A stretch of 55,645 nt of DNA from the NCBI GenBank assembly GCA_025362235.1, contig JANYGZ010000037.1, positions 1 through 55,645 of the forward strand, written 5' to 3'. Below the pieces are notes generated by a model. The model worked only from the letters and a program-made list of their open reading frames with translations, searched no databases and had not been told where the DNA came from. The stretch is from Ferruginibacter sp. (lineage in GTDB: Bacteria > Bacteroidota > Bacteroidia > Chitinophagales > Chitinophagaceae). The position numbers were made by a program, and so were the translations under genes. Below, in pieces: positions 28,628 through 39,677 of this stretch (positions within the stretch are counted from its first letter, which is position 1; each line of letters begins with the position of its first letter).

Positions 28628-30175
28628 TTAAAACTTTACTCCAACACTTGCAATAATATTTCCGCGTTGATTTTTTACATTGGCAAATGTATTGTCTTTG
28701 TCTTCTAACCTGTAGGGGAAATCTACGTCCTTGTTAAAAGAATGAGCATAAGTAAGATCAACAAAAAAGCCTTTGTTACGATATCCTAAACCACCGCTCA
28801 ATATCATTTTATTGGCAGTTAAGTCGGAAGTTTTATAAGGGTTGGTGTAATATGCAAAGCCAAGCCTGGTCATTATTACATTAAACTTTAGCTCGCCACC
28901 CACACGAAAGTCAAAGGCACCTTTGTATTCATTTCTTATTGTCTGGTTCAATAATGTATAATAATCAACTTCTGACTGTTTGGGATTTGTATTGTTACTA
29001 TAAAAAGACGATCCTTTATAACCGACATATTCAATATCTGCAGTAATAAATCCTTTTTGTTGTTTTACATTTTCTATTTCTCTAATAACATAACTTCCAC
29101 TAATCAGCACCTTCCATGGGGTAGACATTGAATAAGTACTTTCTCCGGGTACGCCATGTGTAAAGAATGTTGATGATACGCTTTTGCTGCCTTTATAATT
29201 TTCCGTATTTACATCAAGGTCGGTGTGGCGTGTATCTTTTAAACTAAACATATAGCTAGGCGTATGTACCGCAAAACCTAAACGAAGGTATTCTGTGGGT
29301 TTAAAAATCAACCCAAGTTTTAGGTTTATACCAACTCCCTGTGTAGACAAATTATCCATATAAGTAAAATAACTAAAATTATTATTGGTATCACTGGAGG
29401 TATCTCTTTCCTTAAAAGTTGAATTGCTATGGTAATCTACAATCGGTATTCCGATGCTTCCGCCTAACATAAATTTATCATTTTTGTTCATCGCATAGCC
29501 AAGTGCTACTTCATACATTCCGCCACTTGTTTGTATAGTGTTTTGTTGATACAGCGCTTTTCCGCTTTGCAGTAGAAATTCAGGCAAAGCCTTGACCCTG
29601 TTGCCGCTAAAAGTATCTACCAGGTAGGTATATAAAGCAGGTGCTGCACCGTAGGCATATTTAGGATCATTCAATATGTCGTCGATAGTGCCCGTATTTA
29701 ACCCTTTTACAACTTCCTCTGCAAACTGTTCGCTAAATGAACTGTAATTATTATAACCCGAATATTGAACAAGGTTATTGTAGTTTACTGTTTGACTTAC
29801 TGCAATACTGATAGCCTGGCTAAACCCGGGTTTATTGCGGTTAGCTGCTCCGTAAACTATTCCGATTGGCCCTGCCAGGAAAGCAAAATTATTGTCATTG
29901 CTTTTTAATTTGGTGTCCCTGTAGTTTACATTGGTGTTATTGAAATAATATCCCGGTGTATAGACAAATTCCCCCGTTTTATAATTACCTAAACCTGCAG
30001 GGTTAACAAAATTGGCAGTGATATCCCCACCTAAAGACCCCATGGCACCGCCAATAGCAACTACACGTGCGGTTCCATTTTGTGGAAAAAATGAATATTT
30101 TAATATATCTTCAGGAATTTGTGCATATATGGCCCCACTAATAAGTAAAGCTGGCAGGAGCAAGTATTTTTTCAT
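28628..30175 (-). CDS. OmpP1/FadL-family outer-membrane protein
   Basis: 515 residues with a cleaved signal peptide (MKKYLLLPALLISGAIYAQ) followed by the hatch-like N-terminal region GTARVVAIGGAMGSLGGD ... NPAGLGNY that marks OMPP1/FadL/TodX channels, which take up hydrophobic compounds. The rest alternates beta strands and ends in a barrel-type terminal strand with Phe last (GNIIASVGVKF). Substrate unknown. A lipoprotein gene lies 75 bases upstream on the same strand, so the two are likely co-expressed. Confidence 0.88.
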   Translation of the reverse strand: MKKYLLLPALLISGAIYAQIPEDILKYSFFPQNGTARVVAIGGAMGSLGGDITANFVNPAGLGNYKTGEFVYTPGYYFNNTNVNYRDTKLKSNDNNFAFLAGPIGIVYGAANRNKPGFSQAISIAVSQTVNYNNLVQYSGYNNYSSFSEQFAEEVVKGLNTGTIDDILNDPKYAYGAAPALYTYLVDTFSGNRVKALPEFLLQSGKALYQQNTIQTSGGMYEVALGYAMNKNDKFMLGGSIGIPIVDYHSNSTFKERDTSSDTNNNFSYFTYMDNLSTQGVGINLKLGLIFKPTEYLRLGFAVHTPSYMFSLKDTRHTDLDVNTENYKGSKSVSSTFFTHGVPGESTYSMSTPWKVLISGSYVIREIENVKQQKGFITADIEYVGYKGSSFYSNNTNPKQSEVDYYTLLNQTIRNEYKGAFDFRVGGELKFNVIMTRLGFAYYTNPYKTSDLTANKMILSGGLGYRNKGFFVDLTYAHSFNKDVDFPYRLEDKDNTFANVKNQRGNIIASVGVKF

Positions 30176-30250
30176 GGCAAAATAATTTTTTTATACCATT
30201 TTAAAGCGGGTATATATTCTATTGGATATGTAAATTAGCTTAGTACCTTT

Positions 30251-30988
30251 TTAATTTCTTGAAATTCTTCCTCCTGAAGAACTACTACCCGATGATGAAG
30301 ATGAACTGCTGCTGCTTGGTGGAGGAGTATAAGTCCTTTCAGTAGTTGTACTGTTGTTTGTTGTATTACGGTTACTGGTATTGCTTTGATTAAACTGCTT
30401 AAAAGACTGTGTAGGAGCAGGAGATAATACATTTTCTATTATCCTGCCTAATTTGCTGCCAGCACTTCTTACAGCTGGTTTATCGCCTGGTATGTAGGTA
30501 AGCGGAAGATTACTATTATTATGATTTTTACCATAACCATTCAGGTTAGTCATTCTTGGAGTTGAATTTTTAACCGGGGCAACATTTGTAATATATACAG
30601 GGCTTGGGCTATAATAAGGATTGTAATAGTAATCATTATAATGAAACTTATTATAGCTATTGTAGTTTGTTGCATAAGTAAAACCATTGTAATAAGACTG
30701 GCTATTATAATAAGTATGATAATACGGGCTATAATCATAATCATTATTTAAATTCCTCCACCTTGAATCAAGTATTCCCATTCTTATCAACCTGTCATCA
30801 GTATTATAGTAATTAACCTGGTCGTTTCTTACTTCTTCTTTTTTATCTTTATTTACCTCCTGGCCATCTACATATGGCCGAACAGGTGAAAAGTAAACAT
30901 CATCAGGGGTTTGCCCCGTTTTATACATGGTAGAACAACTGCTAAAAGCAGCCGCAGAAACAGCTAAAAGTAAAAGTTTCGTTTTCAT
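30251..30988 (-). CDS. Tyr/Asn/Ser-rich lipoprotein of unknown function
   Basis: 245 residues. The signal ends in AFSSC with the lipidation Cys at residue 18. After a short conserved-looking part (GQTPDDVYFSPVRPY) comes a region dominated by Tyr and Asn (about 80-135), then an Asn/Thr segment and a run of Ser broken by Gly near the C-terminus (about 220-240). The low-complexity, tyrosine-rich middle is unusual. Co-directional with and upstream of the FadL-type gene, which suggests an outer-membrane partner. Confidence 0.75.
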   Translation of the reverse strand: MKTKLLLLAVSAAAFSSCSTMYKTGQTPDDVYFSPVRPYVDGQEVNKDKKEEVRNDQVNYYNTDDRLIRMGILDSRWRNLNNDYDYSPYYHTYYNSQSYYNGFTYATNYNSYNKFHYNDYYYNPYYSPSPVYITNVAPVKNSTPRMTNLNGYGKNHNNSNLPLTYIPGDKPAVRSAGSKLGRIIENVLSPAPTQSFKQFNQSNTSNRNTTNNSTTTERTYTPPPSSSSSSSSSGSSSSGGRISRN

Positions 30989-31198
30989 GATAATTTGTTT
31001 AAAAATTATTGTAAGATGAAGTTACTATTTTTGTGCCCGTTTTATGATGTAAATGTAATGCAATATTTTAGCATGCCGTTGTTAAATAAGTGCAAAAAAA
31101 CTAATGATTGTTAGGTTGATTTTGTCAGGCAAAATAAAAATAATTTTAGTGGCTTATTTTAATTTTTTTAATAATAAAAACAAATAATAAACATATAA

Positions 31199-32677
31199 AT
31201 GAGTAAAGAAATTACCAGCAGGGCAGATGATTATTCGCAATGGTACAACGATCTTATTATTAAAGGCGGGCTGGCAGATTATAGTGCTGTACGTGGTTGT
31301 ATGGTTATTAAACCATATGGGTATGCCATTTGGGAAAACATGAGGGATGAGCTGGACAGGATGTTTAAGGAAACAGGCCATGAGAATGCCTACTTTCCTT
31401 TGTTTGTGCCAAAAAGTTTATTTGAAACAGAAGAAAAAAATGCAGAAGGCTTTGCAAAAGAATGTGCTATTGTTACACACTACCGCTTAAAAACCGACCC
31501 TGATAACAAAGGGAAACTGATAGTTGACCCGGAAGCAAAGCTGGAAGAAGAATTAGTAATAAGGCCAACCAGTGAAGCTATTATCTGGAATACTTATAAG
31601 GGTTGGATACAATCTTACCGGGACCTTCCCCTGCTGATAAATCAATGGGCAAATGTAGTAAGATGGGAAATGCGTACCCGCTTATTTTTACGCACTACAG
31701 AGTTTTTATGGCAGGAAGGGCATACGGCACATGCCACCCAACAGGAAGCCATAGACGAAACAGTACAAATGCTGAATGTGTATGCAACATTTGCAGAAAA
31801 TTTTATGGCTATGCCCGTAATTAAAGGCGTAAAATCAGCCAATGAGCGTTTTGCCGGTGCAGAAGATACTTATTGTATTGAAGCCATGATGCAGGATGGT
31901 AAGGCATTGCAGGCTGGTACTTCGCATTTTTTAGGGCAAAATTTTGCCAAAGCATTTGATGTAAAATTTGCTGATAAAGATAATAGGCTGGATTATGTAT
32001 GGGCTACCAGCTGGGGTGTAAGTACAAGATTAATCGGCGCATTGGTAATGGCGCATAGCGATGATCAGGGTTTGATATTGCCACCAAAATTAGCGCCTAT
32101 ACAGGTAGTGATTGTTCCTATTTTTAAAGGAGAAGAACAAAAGTTGCTGATTGATGAAAAAGTAAAAAGTTTACAAAAACAATTAAAAGCGGCAGGTATA
32201 AAAGTTAAATATGATGATAAAGATAATAACAGGCCCGGATGGAAATTTGCTGAATATGAAATGAAAGGTGTGCCTGTTCGCATCGCTATTGGGGCAAGGG
32301 ATATTACCAACAATGTGGTGGAAGTAGCAAGAAGGGATACCAAAGAAAAAATGAGTATGGGTTTTGAAGGGCTGGCTGAAAATATCATAAAACTTTTAAG
32401 TGACATCCAGGCAGCTATCTATAGTAAAGCTAAAGTTTTTAGAGATGAGCATATAACCAATGCTGATAGCTGGGATGAATTTATACAATTACTTGATGGT
32501 AAAACAGGTTTTATTGCAGCTCATTGGGACGGCACTTCCGAAACAGAGGATAAAATTAAAGAACTAACCAAGGCGACTATACGCTGTATACCATTAAATA
32601 ACAAACCTGAAGAAGGTAAATGTATTTTATCTGGTAAACCAAGCACTCAAAGGGCTTTATTTGCGAGGGCTTATTAA
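31199..32677 (+). CDS. proS: Prolyl-tRNA synthetase, archaeal/eukaryotic-like type
   Basis: 492 residues. The class II catalytic core carries [16 protein letters not shown] near the start, RPTSEAIIW and [12 protein letters not shown] as motif 2, and a motif 3 region with [21 protein letters not shown]. An anticodon-binding domain and a C-terminal zinc-type domain end in Tyr (RALFARAY). There is no editing insertion, as expected for this short form, which is common in Bacteroidota. Start ATG at 31199. Confidence 0.97.
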   Translation: MSKEITSRADDYSQWYNDLIIKGGLADYSAVRGCMVIKPYGYAIWENMRDELDRMFKETGHENAYFPLFVPKSLFETEEKNAEGFAKECAIVTHYRLKTDPDNKGKLIVDPEAKLEEELVIRPTSEAIIWNTYKGWIQSYRDLPLLINQWANVVRWEMRTRLFLRTTEFLWQEGHTAHATQQEAIDETVQMLNVYATFAENFMAMPVIKGVKSANERFAGAEDTYCIEAMMQDGKALQAGTSHFLGQNFAKAFDVKFADKDNRLDYVWATSWGVSTRLIGALVMAHSDDQGLILPPKLAPIQVVIVPIFKGEEQKLLIDEKVKSLQKQLKAAGIKVKYDDKDNNRPGWKFAEYEMKGVPVRIAIGARDITNNVVEVARRDTKEKMSMGFEGLAENIIKLLSDIQAAIYSKAKVFRDEHITNADSWDEFIQLLDGKTGFIAAHWDGTSETEDKIKELTKATIRCIPLNNKPEEGKCILSGKPSTQRALFARAY

Positions 32678-32753
32678 TCAGTAATTTTTATCCCTAAATA
32701 TTTAAAAAAGGCGTTGAAATATTCGGCGCATTTTGAGTTCATTACCGAAAAAA

Positions 32754-35700
32754 TCAGTGTTCGGCCACATTTATTTTTTTCACCTCCACGTTGTTGCCGG
32801 ATTTAATTTGTATAAGATACTGGCCCTGTGAATAGCGGCTTACATCCATAGTTTCTACCTGGCTTATTGCAGCTATCTTTTTCTGAGCCAAAACTTTTCC
32901 ATCTATTGATAAGAAACTGATACTGCCTGGTTTATTTACCATGCTACCAGTAAAACCTATATTCAAAATATCCACAGCGGGGTTGGGGTAAATCGAAACC
33001 GAATATTTCTTGCTGAAATTTACTTTTTGTATGGTGCTATATTTAAATGTGCCATCTGTAAAAATAATTTTTAAGCGGTAATAATTAATGCCCATTGCCG
33101 GTGTAGTATGCAAAAAGCTATAGTCAGGGTTATTTGTTACGGCAGCACTTCCCAGCAGGTTGAATTGTGCAGGGTTGGTAGCATGTTGTATTTCGTATTG
33201 CTGTATATTGGTTGATTTGCTTCCGGTCCAGTTGAGTAATACATTTTCACCCTGAGGTAAGGCTGTAAATTTTTGAAGCTCTAGGGGAAGTATCAAGCTT
33301 TGCAATACAAGATGATCTTCTACTTCACCTTTGCCAAAATCGCCTGTAGCATCTGCTGCAGTTAAGGTAACATCAGTTAAACGAAGGCGCAAAAATGTAT
33401 ACCCAATTGTGGTGGTAAAAGTGGGCAGTCCTGTAAAATTAAGCACTACACTTTGCTGACTTGGATTAGAGGGCACAGCAATTGTGGCATATTCATTGGT
33501 GTCAAATACACCATTGCCGTCGTTATCTATCCAGCCGCAAAGGTTTACTGTGGCACCGGTATTATTGAAAACAGATACGGTAATTGAAAAACTCGTGGCA
33601 CCCGATACAATGGAAGGTGTAGAAAAAATACCATCCTCATCGTCCGTAGAACCAGAATTCAGGTTATCATCTCCATCAGCCAATACAGAACTGTTTTGCG
33701 TTTCTTCTGCATCCACTTCATTTCCGATTCTTATATTAAAAAACGACACTGCCGAACTTGCGGGTGTACCTAAATCATAACCTGCAGGGGCATCGCCAAA
33801 ATCGGAAGTATTAGGACTCATTGCAAAAATAAAGTGGTTATCTTTTCCTTTTGTAGCCGGGGGAATACTCTTATCAAAACCCGGAATAAAAGACATCCAT
33901 TGCCCAGGAATGGTAGTTTCATCTGAGTGAATAGTAGTACCAATATAGGTAAAACCATTTGTAGGATTATATTGAAAATGGCCAGTACCTTTTATCTTTC
34001 CTGTACTTCCCAAATAGTCGTTGTGAGACCCTCCAATAAAAGTGGCAAATTTTCTAGTGGCGAGCCCATTCGCAAAAACGCTATAGGTAATATCCTTTGG
34101 GCCTTGTGATGTGCTTCCATGTGTACCCTGGTAAAATGGACTGTAAGCAGAAGCATTGTACACTGGAAAATTAATAGATTCAGTGGTGCCAAATAATAAT
34201 ACGTCATGTGTACGTAAATCTATTACAAGGCCACCGACTATATCAGCGGCATCTCCACCATTATAAGTTGTCATGAAACCAGTACCGGCACTTCCATTTA
34301 ATGGAATTTGTGATAAAAACTGGTCAGGAATCGCTGTATTTGCACCATGAGTTGGCTGTGCAGATCCTGCAGTGCCGGGCATATCGTTCGAACTTGTATT
34401 ACCTGCTACGTAAAAATAATTATTATCAGCTGCAACCAGTGCAGCATTGGTTGAGTCACTGAATTTTCCTTCGTTTGCACTTCCACCTAAATAAGAAAAT
34501 ACAGAAAATGCTGTTGGTGTGCCAACCGGCAGTACACCTATCAATAATTCGTTGCCCGATATGGTATTATCAACAGAATTTACCAACGCAGGATACGAAC
34601 CTCCCGAACCGTTAACATGTACAGCAAATGCTAGTTTTGATTTATCGGGCGTTGCCGCAATTGCCGTAAAGGATTCTGTAGATGAACCACCAACATAAGT
34701 ACCCCATTCAGCAACGGGCACTGTGCTTGCGTCCTTGATGCGTAAAATTAAACCTTCTGCTCCTCCGGCATACAGGGGGTCTGGCGCAGTAGCTGGTACA
34801 AGGGATGTGGGCAAGGATACGTCCGCAATACCGCCAACATAAAATACATCATTGTCTATTATTGCCTGAGATTGATAAGTTATATCGCCTGCATTTCCAG
34901 CAATGATATTGTTAAAAAACCTGGTTGTAAGGTCGGGAGAAAAAATTTGTAGGGTATCTGCCTGGTATACCACTAAAATCCTGTTATTGGGGAAGATACC
35001 CAATGCCACTGGAACATTCGTAGTTTGTCCGGTATAGGTCCATGCTGTAATAGCGGTGCCAGTTGGATTTAAACGGTATAAGATAACAGATTGCTGAGCA
35101 CCGCTTGAATTGGTGGCAAAATTATAGGTGCTTAAAAACCCGGGTGCAACACCACTCATGTAAGCAGTGCTAATTGCTTCGTTTGTTAAGCCGCAGGCAT
35201 ATACCTCACTGGCAGTATTTACAGCAATGGTGTAAAGGTATTCGTCAAAAGTACTGGTATTGTTATGCATGTATGTAGACCATAACATTACAGGATCTAT
35301 CACCAAGGGAAGGTTTGGATTGATATTACCGGCAATATCATACTGAAATGTATTTTTATCTTTGAGTGCCCTCATGCCGGTTGCAAAAAGTTTTTTATGT
35401 CCATCTATCAATTGGTAGGTTTCCGGTATTACAATCTTCATATCACTGTACCTCATGTCAATTACCATGTCACCATTCTTATTTAACACAAGACTGTCCT
35501 GGCCCTTAAAATTCATTTGTATTTTTTTGTAATCTTCAGCCCTTGCTACCAGCCAGTCAAATTCAAGTGCGCCATTTTCGCCAGAGTATAAACGCAGATC
35601 TATTCCATGGTACACATTTTTGAGGGTTATTTCATTAAATATCGGAGCATTAATGGTACCTGACTTAGTGTTGTAAGAACCCTTTACATCGGCAATTTTA

Positions 35701-36137
35701 CCCGGCAATACTGTCCAGTTTTGCAATGAACCCGGAAAACTGATATCAACTACTTGTTTTCCAATTTTTGTTGTATCGCAAACTTGTTCTGTAACTATTC
35801 TTAGCTTATGGTTATATATACCCATCGAGCCAAACGATGTACGGAAACCATATAAAACTTCTATATTACCAAATTGCCCATTATTTTTTTGAAACCAAAT
35901 AGTATTGCGGCTTGCTTTTACAGTTTGCGCTGTGGTTTGCTTTATTTGCGCCAAAGTTTTATCGCTCTTGTGTTTTGTTTTTTTTGCTGAAGCCGTATTT
36001 TGAGCATAAACAGGTAAATAAATTGCCAAAGCAACAATCATAAGCAAGGTGCAAAGTACCAGTTGTGTTTGCTTCTTTGAAGTATTAAAAATGTATCCAG
36101 GAAATAGCTTAGTGTATAATTCTATTTTCATAAGCAT
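32754..36137 (-). CDS. T9SS-secreted protein with DUF7948-like and GEVED domains
   Basis: 1127 residues. An N-terminal signal region (hydrophobic helix about 25-46, ending VYAQ) precedes a DUF7948-like domain (about 80-290, WFQKNNGQFGN at its start). A repeat-rich region follows (about 300-730) with SBBP-like strands such as GTYVGGSSTESFTAIA and FIGGSHNDYLGS. The next part holds a GEVED domain with the signature GKGEVEDH. The last 75 residues are a T9SS type A sorting domain (SIYPNPAVDILNI). It should be exported by the Sec system and then by type IX secretion to the surface. Function unknown. Same strand as the metalloprotease upstream. Confidence 0.88.
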   Translation of the reverse strand: MLMKIELYTKLFPGYIFNTSKKQTQLVLCTLLMIVALAIYLPVYAQNTASAKKTKHKSDKTLAQIKQTTAQTVKASRNTIWFQKNNGQFGNIEVLYGFRTSFGSMGIYNHKLRIVTEQVCDTTKIGKQVVDISFPGSLQNWTVLPGKIADVKGSYNTKSGTINAPIFNEITLKNVYHGIDLRLYSGENGALEFDWLVARAEDYKKIQMNFKGQDSLVLNKNGDMVIDMRYSDMKIVIPETYQLIDGHKKLFATGMRALKDKNTFQYDIAGNINPNLPLVIDPVMLWSTYMHNNTSTFDEYLYTIAVNTASEVYACGLTNEAISTAYMSGVAPGFLSTYNFATNSSGAQQSVILYRLNPTGTAITAWTYTGQTTNVPVALGIFPNNRILVVYQADTLQIFSPDLTTRFFNNIIAGNAGDITYQSQAIIDNDVFYVGGIADVSLPTSLVPATAPDPLYAGGAEGLILRIKDASTVPVAEWGTYVGGSSTESFTAIAATPDKSKLAFAVHVNGSGGSYPALVNSVDNTISGNELLIGVLPVGTPTAFSVFSYLGGSANEGKFSDSTNAALVAADNNYFYVAGNTSSNDMPGTAGSAQPTHGANTAIPDQFLSQIPLNGSAGTGFMTTYNGGDAADIVGGLVIDLRTHDVLLFGTTESINFPVYNASAYSPFYQGTHGSTSQGPKDITYSVFANGLATRKFATFIGGSHNDYLGSTGKIKGTGHFQYNPTNGFTYIGTTIHSDETTIPGQWMSFIPGFDKSIPPATKGKDNHFIFAMSPNTSDFGDAPAGYDLGTPASSAVSFFNIRIGNEVDAEETQNSSVLADGDDNLNSGSTDDEDGIFSTPSIVSGATSFSITVSVFNNTGATVNLCGWIDNDGNGVFDTNEYATIAVPSNPSQQSVVLNFTGLPTFTTTIGYTFLRLRLTDVTLTAADATGDFGKGEVEDHLVLQSLILPLELQKFTALPQGENVLLNWTGSKSTNIQQYEIQHATNPAQFNLLGSAAVTNNPDYSFLHTTPAMGINYYRLKIIFTDGTFKYSTIQKVNFSKKYSVSIYPNPAVDILNIGFTGSMVNKPGSISFLSIDGKVLAQKKIAAISQVETMDVSRYSQGQYLIQIKSGNNVEVKKINVAEH

Positions 36138-36524
36138 AAATTTTCATAGATATTGATAAAAGCGATACTGACAAACGAATGTATTTTTATTAGTATCGCA
36201 TTTTTTTAAATAATGGGCATATACAGAGTAAATAACATGTAAATCATCATAAACAACGTTTAAACAGCTTCTTTATTTCATTAAATATTTTTTATAATTG
36301 CCCGAAAATAAGTGAGATTGATATTGCTTTTTTTAAGGGTAGTAGTTTTACGTTTTTGGATGGTATATTTTCTTTCCACTAGATAGCATTGCTTCACCTT
36401 TCAGTTATAGCAATGTTTAAACTGTAAATTATTTTGTAAGCATTTAATATACTTCTAAAAAAATCCCGGAACTTTTTAAGCTCCGGGATTTTTATTGAAC
36501 AAGGTTTACTGTCTTATTTCCAGT
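36138..36524. other. 387-bp intergenic region between two T9SS cargo genes
   Basis: Apart from the intrinsic terminator of the metalloprotease gene (36456-36493), no gene or clear motif is visible. The sequence next to the 36137 start should hold its promoter, but I see no unambiguous -7 box. Confidence 0.5.
36456..36493 (-). terminator. Intrinsic terminator after the M43 metalloprotease
   Basis: A perfect 12-bp stem AAAAATCCCGGA (36459-36470) pairs with TCCGGGATTTTT (36482-36493) across an 11-base loop. On the minus strand the stem is followed by a continuous T-run of seven. Lies 32 bases past the stop at 36525. Confidence 0.85.
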
Positions 36525-39500
36525 CTATTTAACAATAATCTTCTTGATATAATTACCTTCGGGTAAATATGCCACAACGCTATAAACTCCTGCAGGAATT
36601 CCAGCCAATGATAATTTATATACACCGTTAAATGTATTGACGTTTTCTTTTTGAATTAGTTTTTGTCCCGCCATATTAATCAATTCAATGGTAGCAGTAT
36701 TTGTGGTGCCTGCAATAAACAGGTTTACATAATCCTTTGCAGGATTAGGGCTCACTGTAAAGGAAACTCCATTAGACTCATTAATAATGGCATTACGAAT
36801 AACTGAGAATACCTGGCTGCTATCCTTATTTACTTGTCTTATTCTGTAATAATAAAGCACTTTAGGCTGTACAAAATTATCTGTAAAAACATAATTGGTT
36901 TGCTGTGTGGTAGTTCCACTGCCATTCACCCATCCAATTTGACTAAAGTTTATTCCATCTGTTCCTCTATCAACAATAAATCCCTCGTTATTTAATTCTA
37001 ATAACGTGCTCCAGGATAATTGTATACTTTTTTGTGCAGCTGTAGCAGTAAAATTGGTAAGGGTTACAACAAAACTAAATGAAGGCGTTACCAGCATAAA
37101 TTGCGAAAAGCCGGTAAAATTAGCTGAGTAAGTAATATAACCTGCTGCAGTATCTTCCAGTACTGTTGGTGTAATTAGCTCTGTGTTACTTGTAGTTAAT
37201 GTACTGCCCAGGCTAACTCCATCTTTAACTTTCAAAATTTTAAGCTTCAATTTTTCTACACCCCATATTGCCAATTCAGCTTCGGTAAAATAAAAAACAG
37301 CTTTGTAAGTAGCATCATTATTTGCAGTCGCAGGACTTACCTGGAAAACTTTTTGGCTGCGTAAATATGATCCACCCGGCGTATTTACAGTAGTGGTGCC
37401 ATTGCCAGCCTGTGTAACTTTTGTGGTAATAGCAATTAAGTTGGTGCTGGCATTGCTTAATGTAGCAATGGCATTGCTGGCAGTACTTTTAAAGTTGTAT
37501 ACAGCGGTATCTTGTTTAACATCATAAGCATAACTGCTGTTAACAGCAGTTTCAATATGAAAAGGTGTAGCAGTAAGTACTACATCATCAACATTAAAAC
37601 CGGGGTTATTGCCTGTTGTAAGCGAACCCGTTTGCCAATAAAAATCAATATTAAATTTAGTGCCTGTTAAAACTGACGGCGTAGCTAAATTAGGTGTATT
37701 TGCCAATGTGGTGGTATTGCTGCTGTAAGGGCCATTACCTGTAGCTCCGGAAGTATTGCCGAAAAAATAAAATGGGCCAAACGGGCTGTCGGAATGTGTA
37801 TACACCAAATATGCTTGGTCGCCGTTTACAAGCCCCCTTGTTTTATATTTGAAACTTAGGTTGCCCAACGATAAAACAGAACTGCCATCAATTACAGGCG
37901 ATTTAAGCACTGCAGCACCCGAAACACCTTTTGTATAGGTATTAGGTTTTAGGGATTTATCATTTGAAACATGTGCACAATTACCAGAGCCACCCGCATC
38001 CCCGTGTGAACTGGCAACAAAAAAGTTTGTATAACCAGAAGTGGTTAATAAACCCCATCCTTTAGGTAAACCATAAGTCCCAGTTGGGCTTTCAAAACTT
38101 TCACTTAAAATATTAATTGGTTTTTCACCCACCCTCATATTGTCATCATCACCAATAGTAATAGTAAGCGATTGTGCATCTGTGCCAGCTGTTACGCCTG
38201 TGCCTGTTATGGTATAAGTTAATATGATAGTTCTGTCTCCATCAACCTTTGCATTATCAAAAATGCGAATATTGAATGGTTTAACATTATCTCCTGCAAC
38301 AAATGAAGCAGTTGTTGGGGATAGCAACTGATAGTCATCACCATTGATAGCGGTGCCACTAATATTAAAATTCACAGTTGCATTTCCGGTTGCTTTGTCT
38401 TCTGTATTTATTGTAAGCAATACATCTTTATATCGCGGGTAGGTGGTATTTGTAGCTGTTTCAAAAACAAATAATTTACCGGTACAATTGGTAAACGAAA
38501 TTTTATTACTACCTGTTACAGTAACTCCTCCAACTGAAGAAATTGCCAATGATTTCCTTCTTGGACTATTGAGCATTACAGTTTGCATCCTGTCAACCTG
38601 GTTGATAGTAAATGTGTTTAAAAAAATATCATCGGTATAGTCCATGTAATTCTCAAACATCTCATCTGCTGTACCGCAACTATTGGGTTTTGGATGTGTT
38701 GGGGTGCCTGTATTTTGTGTAAAATGTACAGGTGTGTCACCACAAAAATCATCACCACAATTGGTATCGCCCCAAATATGCCTTAACCCCAAAAAATGCC
38801 CTGCCTCGTGGGATAATGTTTTACCTAATCCATAACTGGTGCCGCAATCAAAAGGTAAAAAAGTACTGCCAATGGTACTTGTTCTAACTACAACGCCAGA
38901 GGTAAGGCTCGTTTCTCCATTTGTAAGGCCGGGTAATGTGGAGCTTACCGGAAATGTTGAATAACCCAAAAGAGTGATGGAGTCACCCCGTACAATATTT
39001 GGCACTACCCACACATTAAAATAATTGTCTGCATTCCATACAGATGCTGGTTTTACTGTTTGATCGATATATGAAGTTTGCCATCCTGAAGTGGTATAGT
39101 CATTCCATGATTTTGTGTTAATGTCAATCCTGTCTATCCCCGGTTCAGTAAGTGTATTGCCTGATATATCGGTTTTAGCCAGCACAAATTGAATACCGGT
39201 ATTAGCAGCAACAGCATATTGACTGTTTGAAAGGTTAGCATAATCCTTATTAAGCTGCAGTATTTGCTGTTCAATAAGGGCAGTGCTTATATTAGGTATA
39301 GTGCCAATAGCTTCTCCTTTGCTGATGATATGAAAAACCACAGGAATAGTGTAATTGGTAGATTGTTCACGAAACGCTTTACGTGCCTGCGTTTTTTTAC
39401 CCAGCCATGATTCAAATTGGGCATCGGTTTCAGCATTTTGGTGTGTTTTTCTGTATTCGTTCATCACTTCAACCGTGTAGCACCTTATTTCCTTTTTTGT

Positions 39501-39587
39501 ATTGGGCAACTGAAGTATTTGGGCAAAAGATTTTTGATTGGCAGCAAGAAAGAATGTGACTATAAATACCAGGTAAAATTGTTTCAT
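36525..39587 (-). CDS. M43-family zinc metalloprotease with Calx-beta and T9SS sorting domains
   Basis: 1020 residues. Signal peptide (1-22, ending SFAQ). The protease domain carries the metzincin zinc motif HEAGHFLGLRH with ligands His260, His264 and His270, and a downstream Met-turn region (ENYMDYTDD). Two Cys-rich segments (DTNCGDDFCGD) fit the pappalysin/cytophagalysin family. A Calx-beta domain (about 385-490) follows, then a C-terminal beta-sandwich region and a T9SS type A sorting domain (VSPNPAKDYVNLF). Probably a secreted endopeptidase for nutrient polymers. An intrinsic terminator follows. Confidence 0.93.
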   Translation of the reverse strand: MKQFYLVFIVTFFLAANQKSFAQILQLPNTKKEIRCYTVEVMNEYRKTHQNAETDAQFESWLGKKTQARKAFREQSTNYTIPVVFHIISKGEAIGTIPNISTALIEQQILQLNKDYANLSNSQYAVAANTGIQFVLAKTDISGNTLTEPGIDRIDINTKSWNDYTTSGWQTSYIDQTVKPASVWNADNYFNVWVVPNIVRGDSITLLGYSTFPVSSTLPGLTNGETSLTSGVVVRTSTIGSTFLPFDCGTSYGLGKTLSHEAGHFLGLRHIWGDTNCGDDFCGDTPVHFTQNTGTPTHPKPNSCGTADEMFENYMDYTDDIFLNTFTINQVDRMQTVMLNSPRRKSLAISSVGGVTVTGSNKISFTNCTGKLFVFETATNTTYPRYKDVLLTINTEDKATGNATVNFNISGTAINGDDYQLLSPTTASFVAGDNVKPFNIRIFDNAKVDGDRTIILTYTITGTGVTAGTDAQSLTITIGDDDNMRVGEKPINILSESFESPTGTYGLPKGWGLLTTSGYTNFFVASSHGDAGGSGNCAHVSNDKSLKPNTYTKGVSGAAVLKSPVIDGSSVLSLGNLSFKYKTRGLVNGDQAYLVYTHSDSPFGPFYFFGNTSGATGNGPYSSNTTTLANTPNLATPSVLTGTKFNIDFYWQTGSLTTGNNPGFNVDDVVLTATPFHIETAVNSSYAYDVKQDTAVYNFKSTASNAIATLSNASTNLIAITTKVTQAGNGTTTVNTPGGSYLRSQKVFQVSPATANNDATYKAVFYFTEAELAIWGVEKLKLKILKVKDGVSLGSTLTTSNTELITPTVLEDTAAGYITYSANFTGFSQFMLVTPSFSFVVTLTNFTATAAQKSIQLSWSTLLELNNEGFIVDRGTDGINFSQIGWVNGSGTTTQQTNYVFTDNFVQPKVLYYYRIRQVNKDSSQVFSVIRNAIINESNGVSFTVSPNPAKDYVNLFIAGTTNTATIELINMAGQKLIQKENVNTFNGVYKLSLAGIPAGVYSVVAYLPEGNYIKKIIVK

Positions 39588-39677
39588 AATATAAAATGTA
39601 ATATTAAATAAGACCTTACAGACTGCAAGGTATGCTGTGATAAAATAATCACAATTTTATTTACCTGTTTTAACATA

